In this document: one piece after another, positions 9,360 to 21,739 of the stretch | Position numbering within the stretch: position 1 is the stretch's first letter | How the letters are laid out: every line of letters starts with the position of its first letter | Assembly (NCBI GenBank): GCA_032209605.1 | Contig: JASFXZ010000004.1 | Location: 34,568,401 to 34,632,400, forward strand | Length of the DNA: 64,000 nucleotides | Source of the DNA: Mactromeris polynyma | Lineage: Eukaryota > Mollusca > Bivalvia > Venerida > Mactridae | Direction: 5' to 3' | Notes under the pieces: model-generated | What the model was told of the DNA's origin: nothing | Database searches by the model: none | Seen by the model: only the letters and a program-made list of their open reading frames with translations | Position numbers and translations under genes: made by a program

Positions 9360-11680
9360 CATTCTCTCATATAATGCAACTGGTGTGATGACTGCAATAC
9401 CATACCTATCAAACGTACTTAACAATAAAAACATTTCTGTGTGTGGACTAGCTGAACACTGGTTACTCCCTCATAATATTGAAATACTTAACAGCATCGA
9501 CCAGAAGTATAATTCACATTCAGTGACATGCTCTTGTTCTGTGTGTTAAATGGAAGAATGATCGGGAAAGGAGGAGTTTCGATTCTATGGAACAAAGACA
9601 TCGACACCTTCGTGGAACCAATTGACATTGATAGCGATAGAATAGTCGCCATCAAACTGTGCTTACCGAACATTTCGTTGGTTATCATACAAGTTTATCT
9701 ACCCTCTTCTAATAACGATATAAGCTCCTTTAAGATAGTGGTCGACATGCTCGCTGATGTGTGCGCGCAGCATGCTAATGAAAACAACATTATCGTAATG
9801 GGTTACTTCAATGCAAAGTTTAATATTGACAACACATCTCAACGCACACGCGATATGTATCTCTCGAAATTAGCTAGATCCTGAAAAATGAAGGTTACAA
9901 CCAACTTAACTATGTGTGAAGGGCCTAGCTACACATTCCTTCCTTACAACAACTCGAATCCATCTCGTATCGATCATATCTTAAGAGACGAAGGTCTTAT
10001 CCCTCATGTAACACGTTGTTGTGTTTTTGACGACGCGCCTTTAAATGTTTCACGTCATCTGCCGGTGTTCTTATCACTGAAAATTTACGATTTTGAAGAT
10101 GTAAACACGTCACTCCAAAGATTTACGAAACAATTTTTCAAATGGACAAAACAGCACGAAATAATTGAATATAAAATATTAGTATCGCAATTCCTACATG
10201 GTTATTCGGATAATATTGACAATGAGAGCGTAGATTCAGCGTACGATCAGATTGTATCGGCTTTATCCACAACAGCTAATGCTACGACTTCAACTCGAAA
10301 ATTCAACTCCTTTCTGAAGCCATATTGGTCAGACAGCCTTAAGAAACGACATGCACAGTTGAGAACATCATACTTAGAATGGAAATTGAGCGGAATGAGT
10401 CTTATTGGAGAATCACGCGACAAATATGAATATATAAAACGTATTTACAGAACAGAATTGCGCAAGGCAGCACACTGTTACGAGCAAGAAGAGTTTGACA
10501 GAATAAATCGTCTATCTAAATTAGACCAAAGCGGACTATGGAAAGTGCTTAAAAGTAGAAAAAGTAAAACGCGTGAGAGACAAGGTCGCGAACTTAATTT
10601 CGATGGTACGTGTGTAAGGCACGATGATGACATACTCTCGAGTTGGCGCCAATACTTTGAAAAACTGTACTCTTTCTCGTATGAACCCGAATTTAATACA
10701 ACATTCAAAACCAAAATTAAAACTAGTGTTAACGAATATCTACAAACAAATTATAGACACGTGGAAACATGTGAAATGTACAAGACAGATGTGAACTACG
10801 ATGAAATAAGTGATATCGTCAAATCACTCCCAAACAACAAAAGCGGATCTTCAGACAATATAACCTACGAACACCTGAAATACGGTGGACCCTCCTTAAT
10901 AAAGGCTCTCGTTCAACTTTTTAATCGGATAATCTATTCGGAACATATCCCCGGCTAAACTCAAGACCGGTTTAACTGTGATACTTCACAAAGGAAAGAG
11001 GAAGTCATTATCCGATCCAAACAATTATCGTGCAATATTCTTACTACCAGTCATCTCAAAATTATTTCAAAAGTTACTCTTGAGTAGAATCGAGAACAAT
11101 TCTGCTGGTATCATGTTAAACAAACTTCAATACGGTTTTCAAAAAGAAATCAAGAAATTACTGTTGTGAACACGGTAGTCCATTGTATACATGCTTCATA
11201 GATGCAAAATCCGCTTTCGATAAAGTCTGGCTATCAGGGCTTCTTTACCACTTAAATCATTTTGGTATACAAGGCAAACCTCTAAGAATCATTAACAACA
11301 TGCTCAGGAATTCAACTAGTCGTGTAATACTCAATGGAAAACTATCAGACCCTCACACTATTGAACAGGGAACCAGACAGGGTAGTATTTGTGCACCGTT
11401 TTTCTATACGGTTTTCCTGAACAGTTTATTAGGTGAACTAGAAAACTCATAATGCGATCTCCACATTGGTGACATTTCTTTGAGCGCCCCAACACAATCA
11501 GACGACATCGTACTACTATTGACATCTAGACACGACAACTGTAGAAACTATACTAACAACTGGAGATACAGTTACAATCAATCTAAATATGCATCAATGG
11601 TAATGGACTGTAAGTCGCATCGTAATCAAAACTCTATCCACATAAACTACGGTAACCAAATCATTGCCGAAACCGACAAT
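9349..11680 (+). pseudogene. LINE ORF2 5' part: endonuclease and reverse transcriptase
   Basis: The segment is spread over six frames separated by stops and frameshifts. The apurinic endonuclease shows ILSYNATGV, then AEHWL (catalytic Glu). Next come VYLPSSN, MGYFNAKF (the normal GDFNA Asp is Tyr) and SRIDHIL near 9960-9990. The reverse transcriptase follows: NNKSGSSDNITYEHLKYGG; NNYRAIFLLPVISKLFQKLL; FIDAKSAFDKVW; GTRQGSICAPFFYT; and APTQSDDIVLL, where the usual Y-A before DD is Q-S. It cannot be active. It breaks at 11680 in the middle of a codon-perfect join (ETDN/YIHLG) and resumes at 13710. Confidence 0.9.
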
Positions 11681-11814
11681 TGACCTTTCTGCAGACGCTT
11701 CGTAGCCACGCCCCCCCCCCTTAGTAACAGGTTCTCGCTGTAACCACGTTAGACAAGCCATGTCCACTATGGCGTCGAACAAAGAACAATAACGGGCTGA
11801 TGTATATAGTATTC

Positions 11815-12170
11815 CATCGGATATTTCCTCATTATATGATATTTCGACTTTAAACCATATCTTGACAAAATAAATATTACTAAATGTAGATTTGCTTTGA
11901 CTAGATCAAGAGTTTCAAGCCATAGACTGGAAATTGAAACGGGAAGATGAAATAAACCTTAAATGATATATACCACGATCAGAAAGAAACTATGTAATGT
12001 TTTAGAAGACGAATTTCATTTTATATTAGAATGTCCTTTATATCAAATACATTTCGAACCAATTATTATGCAATGCATTTACATGAGATCATTATTATTC
12101 CATGTAAGTCCATGTTTGCAGTTTAGTGCAGGTTTACAGGGGAAGTATTTCCCCAAACAAACATGAAACG
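11815..12170 (+). pseudogene. LINE C-terminal fragment inside the DNA transposon
   Basis: Broken frames give a C-terminus like that of the fragment at 27358: SSH-equivalent and IETGR-like residues, then CNVLEDEFHFILECPLY, matching LEDEFHFVLKC at 27.6 kb. This is the zinc-knuckle-like tail (C..C, H, C) after the reverse transcriptase. It belongs to a different LINE family from the host element around it, so it is nested cargo or a later insertion. Confidence 0.65.
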
Positions 12171-13617
12171 TTATATGCAATGTCCGTCCCCTTATGTATA
12201 ATGTTATTTAGTGTGAATGAAAGTCATTTTAATCATCAAGATTAAGTATAGTTTGTGTACATAAACCACCTTTATTTTGTGTGGAGATGGACATTACAAA
12301 AAGGGATGGACATTAGAATATCAGGTTTATAAATCAATATATAGTATATATGCATCCAATCAGTTTTTGATGTCACCATCCGACACATATATACAGCAAC
12401 GTTGAGAAATGTAAATTATTTTTATAGACTTTAACTAAATGACCTTTATAAAAAATAAATGATCAGGCTTGTGCTGAATGTTAGAAAATAGGTTTATTTA
12501 TTTAACAAAATCAACATACTCGTACATGTAGGTGTGATATTTAGGATTTTAAACCAAATATATTACTAATTTCTATACTTACATAAATTGTAAGCCCCCA
12601 ATGCAATTGAAATACATGTAATGAAGAAATAAGAACTTTTCTGACATATAAATTACTTTCGAAAGAAATACTCGACAGTGAGTAATCAATACCGGTATAT
12701 CACCCGTATTAAGATTTTTCATCAATATCAATTATTACAAAAACTAAGATATTTTTCTCCACGTATATATGCTTATAGCAATACATGTTTCAGTTGCATT
12801 TTTTAAATCGCAATAGTTATTGATTTTATAATTGATTCTGGTCATGTTTAGTTGTATACAAACTCGGGCTTATTACACATTTATAAAGTAATGTCCGTTC
12901 TAAGCAAAACAAAGTCCAAATACTTGCTTGAATGCTGACATAAGTCAGTTATTTTAGTCTAGAAAAATAATATTATGTTCCCTCAACATGCAGATATAAC
13001 ATAGTTAATTTGAAATATTTTCACATATATAAATTGCAACTGATTAAAACCAGAATACGAGAAAGCAATATTTCCGAGAGAAAAAATGTGGACCACTTCT
13101 AAATGATTGGTTGGAATAACATAATGTAGCAACATTTTAGCTAATAGTATAAATTGTATAAGATTATGTTATTTCTTGGATAATTATGTGAAATAAATAC
13201 ATTTTAAGTTGTAAATTTGTGTTTCATCATGTTTTAAGGCCAGACTTTTCATTAACTTGTAATGTTTGTCCCCTCCCAGTAAAACTGACATTTAAAGGTA
13301 AAAGTAACAAATACCAAACAAAAAGTTATCTTTTTATCATTGGGGCATATCTGTTTGCATTAATTTTAGACGGATTTAACTCGTGATGCGGTCTGCCGCA
13401 CAACTTAATCCACCGCATGCATTTGTCTTACGTTTTGGAAAAGGTAAGCATTTCACGCCTACTATCAGTCTGGACATCTATTGTCACTATCACACAGCGC
13501 GAAGCTACACATTTTCACCATTGTCTTAGATCAATAATAAACACCCTGTAATTTGCTTTCCCGAAAACTATCACTCTTAGACGAATTTGTTGACAACTGT
13601 AGCGCTTGTCTAACAAA
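12171..13617. other. Interior of the DNA transposon, no gene seen
   Basis: The stretch is AT-rich with many stops in all frames. Near the right end ATGGCGTCGATAAAACAATG opens a 48-codon frame (MASIKQCRMCARILQR...) that runs out of the element into the LINE. It could be an element start codon but has no known homologue. Confidence 0.5.
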
Positions 13618-13709
13618 ATGGCGTCGATAAAACAATGCCGGATGTGTGCGCGAATACTGCAACGCGATTGGCTAACGCGAGCTGTCAATCAATATCTGCA
13701 GAAAGGTCA

Positions 13710-14806
13710 ATTACATTCATCTAGGCTTGACACAGTCTACAAATGGACGTCAACCGTACAACATTGACGACATTAGACAATCAATGCGATCCACATTGTT
13801 CTCAATGGCCAGTCTGCTAGCTGGTAGTGATGTAACGAATCCTATGTCCATTTCAAAAGTATACCAAACGTGTGTATTGCCGCGTGCCTTATTCGGTTGT
13901 GAACTCTGGAACCCAATTTCACGGACTAATCAAAGAAAACTAGAACACACCCACCATTTGTGTCTTAAACACGCTCAGTGACTACTGAAACTTACTAGAT
14001 CTGATATGGTGACAAGCCTGCTGGGTTTTACATCGATCGAGTATATAGGCCTTCAAAAATTAATGTTCTTCGGTACACTATGTCGCTCGCATTCAAACTA
14101 CCTTGTCAGTAGATTATTTACCAACCGACTTTCTCAACATGAAGCTCGTTTATCGCAACAGTCTCTCGACTTTATCCCAGATATTGTACGTATCCTTGCT
14201 AAATATGATCTCTCAGATTACTTGGAAACATTTATTACTAGCGGCAATTTTCCATGTTAATATGCATGGAATAAACTTGTCAAAAAAGACATCGCTAACT
14301 TTGAACAGCTAAACTTGAACATCAGAATGCGATCATCCCCGTATTACAAATTATTCTCCCAAGTACACAATACCACTACCGTGGCTAACATTTGGAGAGT
14401 TGCGAAACTACGTCCCCGAAGTCTTTCACTCATGAAAATGCTGGCGAAATGGTGTTGTTCTGTACCTGTTACCAAACCAACACAGTGTCATCTTTGCATA
14501 CACAACTTTACTGGGTATCAAATGGTTCACGTACTATCATCGTGTAACAACGACACTGTAATATACAGAAGAAACGTGTTCATAAAGCAGTCTGTTTGTG
14601 AATTGAATAAGAACTTGAGTGAGTTGCTTGTCAAATCTAATTATTATGTGTTCATCAGTTACCTGTTCGGTTGTGTCGACTTTGAATTACAATCATTGGT
14701 TTCCTGCGATCTATATCCAGATTTACACGGAATATTAAGGAATGAATTAGGTTTATGTACTAGATATTATAAATACGTTCATATACAATGGGAATACAGG
14801 TATTGA
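13710..14806 (+). pseudogene. LINE ORF2 3' part: post-RT and C-terminal zinc knuckle
   Basis: This continues the LINE interrupted at 11680: YIHLGLTQSTNGRQPYNIDD, then LPRALFGCELWNPIS and KLEHTHHLCLKHAQ, typical of the region after the thumb in this LINE type. Frameshifts and stops at about 13980 and 14260 break it. The last frame (14315-14806) holds KWCCSVPVTKPTQCHLC, then H and C residues forming a C-x2-C...H...C knuckle. The total LINE without the insertion is about 4 kb. Confidence 0.85.
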
Positions 14807-15050
14807 ATGCGTTGGTGTTCTATGTGTGTGCATGTGCACGTGTACGTGTATAGGTGTGTGAGTGTGTGTGCGTATGTGTTTATTGGCGTATGTATGCGTG
14901 TGTGAATATATGTGTATTGATGTTCACTTCCTTTATCATTCTTGCATATGCAACTGTCTGTAATTATAAACACATGTATATCTCCACAGAATGGAGCCAA
15001 CAAAGATATATATATATTGTCAATCCAATAAAATGTATAACGATGCATAT
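14807..15050 (+). repeat. LINE 3' untranslated tail with TG-rich microsatellite
   Basis: After the last codon comes an impure (TG)n tract from about 14821 to 14910, then AT-rich DNA with AATAAA near 15028. The frames on both strands here are low-complexity (CVCVCV or YTHIRIHT) and not genes. Confidence 0.6.
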
Positions 15051-15608
15051 TTGAATACATGTATTGTTCATCTAATATGCTTCAAACTTTTGAATATTGT
15101 TTAAGGAATTTTTGACAAAATTGAGGTTACTAATGTTTCGAAGTTACATAAACTAATATACTGGCGACTTTCATAATTTAACTTTGGTTTTTTATTAATG
15201 GCTGGGGTAATTTCTATCACTTTTACTTAAGGAATATTCATTTTCCTTGTAATTGGGCATAGTTATTCATAAATACACATTGAATGGAGTCTAGCTATAA
15301 TTTATTATGCTGTCAAAAAGTTTTCTGGTACATAATATTCCACAGATGTACATCTGGTCATTTTCATATTGGCAATAAAATATATTTTTGTAAAAATGAG
15401 GTGGTGTTAAAACAGACGAATTTCAAGTATATCTGCAACTTAGATTGTGTTAGACTTTTGATATGTTTTTCTTTATAGATTTCAAATTCATAAACAGTGA
15501 ACACCATTTCTGTTGCAATTATTTGAAGGTTTGGACATTTTTTACGTAGAATGTAGAGATTCGCATTTACATTATCTATCAACAATTACCAATGGAGTTT
15601 TGTAAAAC
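15051..15608. other. No gene recognised
   Basis: AT-rich DNA. Short frames on both strands lack splice context or family resemblance. Confidence 0.5.
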
Positions 15609-15611
15609 TTT

Positions 15612-16196
15612 GTAACGCCTGCCCAGTAAAGGACAGATCACACACCCACCTGACAGCTCCCTACTGCCGCCTGTTAAACCGAAAATATGCCCTTGCCCAT
15701 CGAAGTCTATACCGTCGATTTCGAGCTGCCAGTCGCTGTGCCATGTTGGGCCGTCTTGCCTACAAAATACAGCTCGTAGACGGCATCACAGTGTTTGGAT
15801 GCATACTGCGCCTATAAAGGAAACGAACTAAATAAATCTAAAATATGACTGTTTTTCATTATGCAGAAAAAACGAAGTTTATGAATCGTTTAACATTTTT
15901 GATATCAGACTTACCAATTCATGCCTAAAGTTGTATACGGCTGAAGTTGCGGCGGGCAGGAAACGGTTACGCAGGTGCGACACCCATCTTATGCATATCC
16001 TGCCGTAGAGTCGTAACATGTGGTCTGCCAGGTCGGGGTCGGGGTCGGTCGCGCACCCCTCCAGTATGCTGATTATGAGCCAAGAGTCGGGAAATTGTCG
16101 CATGGTGACATCCAAACCGCCGCGTTATGGCGTTTTTGGAACTTCCGGAAAGAAAATTTCCAATGGCCTGGTTTCGGTCTTGAAATAATGACACAC
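15612..16196 (-). pseudogene. Tc1-like transposase relic
   Basis: Reading down the minus strand, an N-terminal helix-turn-helix region comes first (SLFQDRNQAIGNFLSGSS, ITRRFGCHHATISRLLAH), then the GRPHVTT linker. After a frameshift, VSHLRNRFLPAATSAV follows. After a gap, at 15620-15780, LAARNRRYRLRWARAYFRFN leads toward the first catalytic Asp, corresponding to RLRWARxHxxW of Tc1 proteins. The catalytic triad beyond this is gone. No inverted ends were found. It differs from the Tc1-like relic at 20 kb. Confidence 0.8.
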
Positions 16197-16264
16197 GAAT
16201 TAGAATTTAACTTCATTGTGTTTTTTTATTGTGTATTTATACTCTCTTATTCAAAAGACCGCTA

Positions 16265-16984
16265 AACGGCTTGATTATTTCGTGCAAATTGTGACCACGT
16301 CCTAAACGTGTTTTTGATGGTCACATGTAGAGAATAATAAACGCCCTTGAATTGCTCCAGTTTTCAACAGTAAATTTTAAGTATGGCGTCTAAAAATTGA
16401 AATCACAAAACATAAATTATACATTTTAATTACATATAAAAAACGTTGGTTCATAATTGTGCGTTTTTAAATGTACTCAGTGTAGTTGCTGTGTCATAAA
16501 GATAGTGTGATCTTGAGAAGGTCTCGTCAGCAACATCATCCAACTTAAGAGGGGAAACAGGTAGAGAGGCCAATCAGCTAAGCTGATTTTTTAGAATATT
16601 ATTTAAATCATAAATTGTCATATTACGTCTTATTTTTGTGTAAACTCATAAAACAAATATAAGGGGTTTTCTCAACATTCAAAAGTATTTTACCGTTAAG
16701 ACAGTAGCCGTTTAAAACATTTTGTTTCTGGTATCAGAAATCGTGATCAGTCAATTTTACAAAGTGGGTCCAATAGCTCTCTTTTTTACATGGGCAGCGC
16801 AAATGAAAACAACTAAAGTCAGTAACGCTCGCTTGTGTTTTCAGACAGTACTTGGCCTTTTGGTTACTCTTGTATTAAAACGAGCTCTAAGGATCATTTG
16901 GATTAAAACTGGACTGTAAATCGCTTCCTACTGATAAACATTCCCAAGAGGTGCCCTGACGGAGACGACAGCCACAATGACCCC
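16265..16984. other. No gene recognised
   Basis: AT-rich DNA. The 65-residue frame at 16722-16919 has no family resemblance and no splice context. Confidence 0.45.
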
Positions 16985-17045
16985 CTGAAAATGAACTTAA
17001 GAAGAGGGCCATGAATGCTCTATATCACTCACCTGAGTACACTGC
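16985..17045 (+). repeat. Truncated end of the GAGGGCCATGA element
   Basis: AGAAGAGGGCCATGAATGCT and CTCACCTGAGTACACTGCCA match the left end of the larger element starting at 17094. The copy stops after about 60 bp. Confidence 0.7.
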
Positions 17046-17093
17046 CATTCTGACATTTAGACTAATGTGCCAATAAATTGGTATTCGTTCAAT

Positions 17094-18597
17094 AACAAGA
17101 GGGCCATGATGGCCCTATATCGCTCACTTGAGTACACTGCCATGTTTAAATCAAACTTAATAGTGTATGCAATATTTTAAGAGGACCACTAGACAATGCT
17201 AAACACCAAATATCAAAACTCTAGACGTTTTGGTTTTTGCACAAGAAGATTTTCAAAGTTAACACTTCTAAAATCTATTTTTATCTCCTAACATCTACTT
17301 ATGAACAACCAAAATATTTTATATAACTTCGAAAAAGGATCATGCTAGTAAAGTTTGATTAAAATCCATTCAGGCGTTTAAGAGAAGATGTTGTTTTTAG
17401 TTTCCACTATATACAAATAGGAAAAATACGGCCCCGCCCCTGGCGGCGATGTGTTTGGACGGAACTTAATTATTTATGCAAACTTGTAAGAGGACCACTT
17501 GAAAATGTTACAAACCCAATACAAAACATCTAAGCCATTTAATTTTGGACAAGAAACATTTCAAAGTGTTCACCCCTATAAAGTCTATTTTTAGCTCCTG
17601 TAACCTACTTATGCAACAGGCAGGAACTATTTATACAACTTCAAAAAGAGACCCAAAGGATCATTTCTACGAAAAATGTTTAACATCTATTTAGTGGTTT
17701 AGGAGGAAATGTTGTTTGTAGTTTCCACTATATACATATCGGGAACACGGTCCCGCCCCAGGCGGCCATGTCTTTTGACGGAACTAAATAAGTTATGCTA
17801 GACAATGATACACACCAAATATCAAAGCCCTATACCTTATGTTTTCGCACAAGAAGATTTGGAAGAGTACCATGTACCGATTTTGGAGCAGACGTCGTTT
17901 ATAGTTTACTATGTTAATAAAGTGAAGAAGGCCCGGAAAAAGTTTTAACGGAACTGGATATCTGATGCAATATTGTAAGAGAACCACTAGACGATGCTTC
18001 ACACCAAATTATCGCTGTAGGCCATTTTGTTTTGGACAATAATATTTTCAAAGTTTACATTTTAAAATCTTGTAAATCTACTTATACAGCCGAACGGAAT
18101 GATTTATGAGAGGCCCACCCATGGATTATTCCTGTGAAGTTTGGACAAAATCCACACTGCGGTATAGGAGGAGATGTTGTTTAAAGAAAATGCTGACGGA
18201 CCGGACGACCGACGCCGACGGACATCCATCGATCCTTAATCTTTGTGCTCAGGTGAGCTAATAAAAGAGTGAAGTACTAGGTTAACGCCGACAAAAGAAA
18301 CATATTGCGTTAATTAGAATCAGAAGTAGTGGCAAAAGTGACGAACGTTCTACATGAGACTTGGTCAAAATGTTTGCCTTAATAAGATCTAGCTCAATAT
18401 TGAAACTGTAACCGGAATTACATAAAACTCGATCAGAATGTTTGTCTTAAAAATATAAGTCCAGTGTGGTACTGGGTCCTGTTGGGTCAAAAAGTAGGTC
18501 ACAAGGACAAATCATTGAAAATCCTCTTGGACTCTCTTGAAGTCAACATGCCAATGTACTCAGGTGAGCGATACAGGACCAACATGGCCCTCTTGTT
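17094..18597. mobile_element. 1.5-kb inverted-repeat element, AACAAGAGGGCCATG type
   Basis: The left end AACAAGAGGGCCATGATGGC...CTCACTTGAGTAC is mirrored on the right by GTACTCAGGTGAGCG...CATGGCCCTCTTGTTT, about 42 bp each with few mismatches. Inside, a degenerate unit of about 310 bp (opening TAAGAGGACCACT) recurs near 17177, 17489 and 17978, with a partial copy near 17797. Near 18190 lies GACGGACCGGACGACCGACG, followed by a second internal TGTGCTCAGGTGAGCTAAT. The sequence type is, from memory, very common in bivalve introns and UTRs. No open frame of substance is present. Confidence 0.8.
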
Positions 18598-19846
18598 TAT
18601 ATATTGCCTTCATTGAAATGAATACATTTTATGATAATAATGATGTAACTACCAATTTGAACAGCATGATTTTCAAAATGTAACCAAACCTCCTGGACAT
18701 CATATTTTTGGTCATGTACTCATATTACAATGTAGATCTATGCAGTTTTCTGCAAATTGCTGTTCAGTCTGGTTAACCATACATTGTACATTTTCACATA
18801 AAATTGTGTCATGAAAGCACGGATCTGCGTGCGTGTGTCTGTGTATAACGGATGATTGTGTTAGAACACGTTTTTATTAAACTGATTTTGTCATCATTAT
18901 TTGTTATAAGCTGTAAGAATTTTTATTTGTGTATGATTCACACATAACTGCAGGTTTGAAAGAAAAGTGGATCTGTTAAAGGTATGGAACTTTTATAATT
19001 TATGTCATAATTATATTATTTGTGCAATAAGCATTGTCAAGTTAACATCTATTTATTTACATGGATAAACATACAGTAGTATAGATGAAGGTGTCCGTTC
19101 TAGAAATGACCAGTGTATTGACTAATATTTTTTGTTGCAACATTTTAAATCAAAGTGCTATCTTTCTTCTTAATGAAACATAAAAAGATGAAGTATTATA
19201 ATTTCAAATGCAATGAAATGTAGTTGTAACATGTTGTCATACTGTAGTGACTAGGATTCAATGGTCGTGAGCCAAACACAATTTTACTGGTTTTATTCAG
19301 GTATGAATAATTTTGTCAGTTCCCAATATTTATCCAAGGTTTTCAAAGAATAATACCCCTAGTGCATCGATGTTGCTCAATTTAAGTTGCTGAGCATGTT
19401 TATACAACACATGAATTGTAGAGCTACGCTTTTAACTCCTGATGACTGCTTCCTATACAGCATTTATAAATAGATAGAAGTTGAATTAAATAAGTTTTAC
19501 AAAATAATGGTGTTAGTAGTACTTTATGCCTTGTATTTATCCTCCCCAAACAATGTGTATCAAGGTGAATACTAGAATCACCATGCCATTGGTTTGTTTG
19601 TTTATATAACATAGGTAGTTTGTGTGGATAACTACTTCTTCAGTTTTCAAGGACTTGCAATGAAATGTGGTAATACAAGTACCATGATACACTCTTTGTA
19701 GATGTGCCTTTTAGAACATAATTATGTAATAACATTGTAGTTTATGTTTACAATAACTAATCAAATAACAAAAAATATCTTTTAAATATATGAGATGGTA
19801 AGAAAAGAGAGGGAGAGGCACATAGGGAATATTTTCTGGAGACGCT
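18598..19846. other. No gene recognised
   Basis: AT-rich DNA with only short frames and no recognisable repeat family. Confidence 0.45.
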
Positions 19847-20646
19847 AAAGAAAGTGTGCACTTTTGATTTTTTGATTATTTAATTCTACAAGGTATGAAG
19901 TCGTCAAAGTCAAAACATACGAATATCGGTCGTTACGGTTTATAGCAACAATGAAATATCAGTCCAAATATGACCAGCTATTACGTTATAGCCCGAATTT
20001 CGATTTTGCAGGATTTCGACGTGGAACAAGTATACACAAGTACTAGTGTTCAAACTTGTTTTCTTTCTACTCTAACACATGTATAGTGCGAATATCACTG
20101 TATATTTAGAAAATGTATAACAGAGAATATGCCACGACTATCAGAACGTCAGCGTATAGACGCCTTAATGATGCTGGTCATGGGTGACTCAGTCGCTTTA
20201 GTTTCACGGGCACTTTACTGCCATAGAAACACTATAATCAAGTTACGTGATAGGTTTATGCAAACGGGTACTGTTGCCGACCCCGACTGGCGTCAGACTG
20301 GACCGTTACATTGAGTTGACGCACATGAAACGTCGGTACCAAACCGACCCTGCTACAGAGTTATTAGACGGAATAGCGGTCATACCAGATATTTATGCAA
20401 CATTAACATCATTTTGCAACAAATTACAGCTAATCTACGCAAGAAAACATCCCTTTGGCTATTTGTGTATTTTTAATTTTGGCCCCTACTGCATGTTGAC
20501 GCGTCGTACCTTTTAACGCAATTCAAAACTATAAAATAAACACTAAAAGGTTAATTGTATAAGCTTTAAAACGATACCATACATGATAATATTCCATCAT
20601 TGGATTATCCGAAAATCAAAAAATCTAAAGTGCACACTTTCTTTTG
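19847..20646 (+). mobile_element. Tc1-like transposon, internally deleted
   Basis: The inverted ends are about 33 bp: left AAAGAAAGTGTGCACTTTTG + ATTTTTTGATT, right AATCAAAAAATCTAAAGTGC + ACACTTTCTTTT. The left end sits next to TA; the right TA is not preserved. The 800-bp length is about half that of an intact Tc1-like element, and the transposase inside is broken. Confidence 0.8.
20129..20515 (+). pseudogene. Tc1-like transposase, N-terminal part
   Basis: The frame starts MPRLSERQRIDALMMLVMGD, with a paired-type helix-turn-helix (VSRALYCHRNTIIKLRDRF) and TGTVADPDWRQTGP, the equivalent of the GRPR linker. A frameshift near 20290 moves the match to DRYIELTHMKRRYQTDPAT and later IYARKHPFG (usual IRARRPxxG). 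The DDE catalytic half is absent. It lies inside the 33-bp inverted ends at 19847 and 20646. Confidence 0.85.
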
Positions 20647-20763
20647 CGTTTAAGTATATGTAGCCTGGGAATAGTAACAGTAAGTTATAACAAAAACTAG
20701 TCAAGCCACTCATTCAGAGCTGATCAAGCCGACAGTCTTCCAACGCTTTCAGCGCTCTGATTT

Positions 20764-20838
20764 CCCCCAGGTCTGTGTGGGAAGGAATTGTCTTGTGTAT
20801 GTGGTGTTCCCTGTAGCAACTTATTCTCTCTTTACTGC
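20764..20838 (+). repeat. Family A, 3' end only
   Basis: CCCAGGTCTGTGTGGGAAGG through GTTCCCTGTAGCAACTTATT and CTCTCTTTA is the terminal 75 bp of family A. It runs directly into CTGCAG and the pseudogene at 20848, so the 5'-truncated copy inserted immediately upstream of that gene's exon start. Confidence 0.7.
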
Positions 20839-20847
20839 AGAAAAGCT

Positions 20848-21366
20848 ATGCTTAGTAATGACTGGACATACAAACTTTATTTTGACCCCGAAGCATACAA
20901 ACCCAATAGTCCAAGCCACGAAATCCAAGATGAAGCTTTGATTCAAGTGCTCAAAGGTTTGGTTGACGTTGATGAAAATGTTATACAAGTATTTGTCTAC
21001 AAGCTACCCCTCACAAAAGTGCAGCTGACTCAACTCATATTCTATCATAACCTCGTTCTCTTCCAAACTCGAAACGGGTGGTGGACGATTGAGTAGAATA
21101 GTACAGGTATCTTCATTCAAAGAAGTAAATTACTAACGTCTGTTAGGGATTACTTTAAAGGGAAGAAAATAAATCCCGGAAAGAAGATAAAAGTGAGAAA
21201 TACGGGAACAAAGAGTGTTGGGAGTTTAATCGAGTGGTTGCACAAGGCAAAATAATTAAATAAAAAATACAATGTACAATTAAGCAATTGTCAAGATTTT
21301 GCGGAAAGAGCTTTCCACTTCGTTGCTGACATACATGATGTATATGTCAACGGCATAATACAATAA
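20848..21366 (+). pseudogene. NCQ-F family protein, copy 1 (two in-frame stops)
   Basis: A single frame of 172 codons runs from MLSNDWTYKLYFDPEAYKPN to VNGII, interrupted only by TAG at 21094 and TAA at 21253. Landmarks are VLFQTRNGWWTIE, then (after the first stop) NSTGIFIQRSKLLTSVRDYF, KSVGSLIEWLHKAK, and after the second stop SNCQDFAERAFHFV. The spacing of WW-IE and NCQ-F resembles a papain-like NC-motif fold, but no function is assigned. The sequence before the ATG is TTTACTGCAG, a possible splice acceptor. A second copy with similar flanks is at 39190. Confidence 0.6.
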
Positions 21367-21739
21367 ACCTGAACATATGGAACCATACCGGGAAACTACC
21401 TGGTATCTGACATATAGGATAGGAATCGGGAGATGAATCGGATCTAACTACTTAAACATGACCAACCCTTAAAAAGAAGTGACACGAAAGTACGTACATC
21501 TCAGTATTTTCATCGTAGTCTTATTATGTGTATTTGTATACGTCCCATGTATACTGTTTTTATCTGTCTCATAAAGATAAATGTATGGCTTACAGGGCTG
21601 AAATGAAAATAAACTTGACATTAATGATTATTTCAAATTTTACCCACTTTACTGATAAACGTTTACAAGTGTTTACGTGCATTTATGAACTTGTCATATT
21701 TTACATGGCGACTTGTAGCCTTTGAAAATGTTGGTTAAA

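Larger units (their letters stand above)
11681..13709. mobile_element. 2,029-bp DNA transposon inserted in the LINE, AT duplication
   Basis: The ends are a perfect 15-bp inverted repeat, TGACCTTTCTGCAGA and TCTGCAGAAAGGTCA. The insertion is bounded by AT at 11679-11680 and 13710-13711; removing the element with one AT restores the LINE frame exactly. Subterminal parts also share GTTAGACAAG (11737-11746, inverse near 13604-13613) and ATGGCGTCGA in both halves. A 2-bp AT duplication is, from memory, a feature of the ISL2EU group. No transposase is visible, so it is non-autonomous or decayed. Inside is a fragment of another LINE. Confidence 0.85.
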
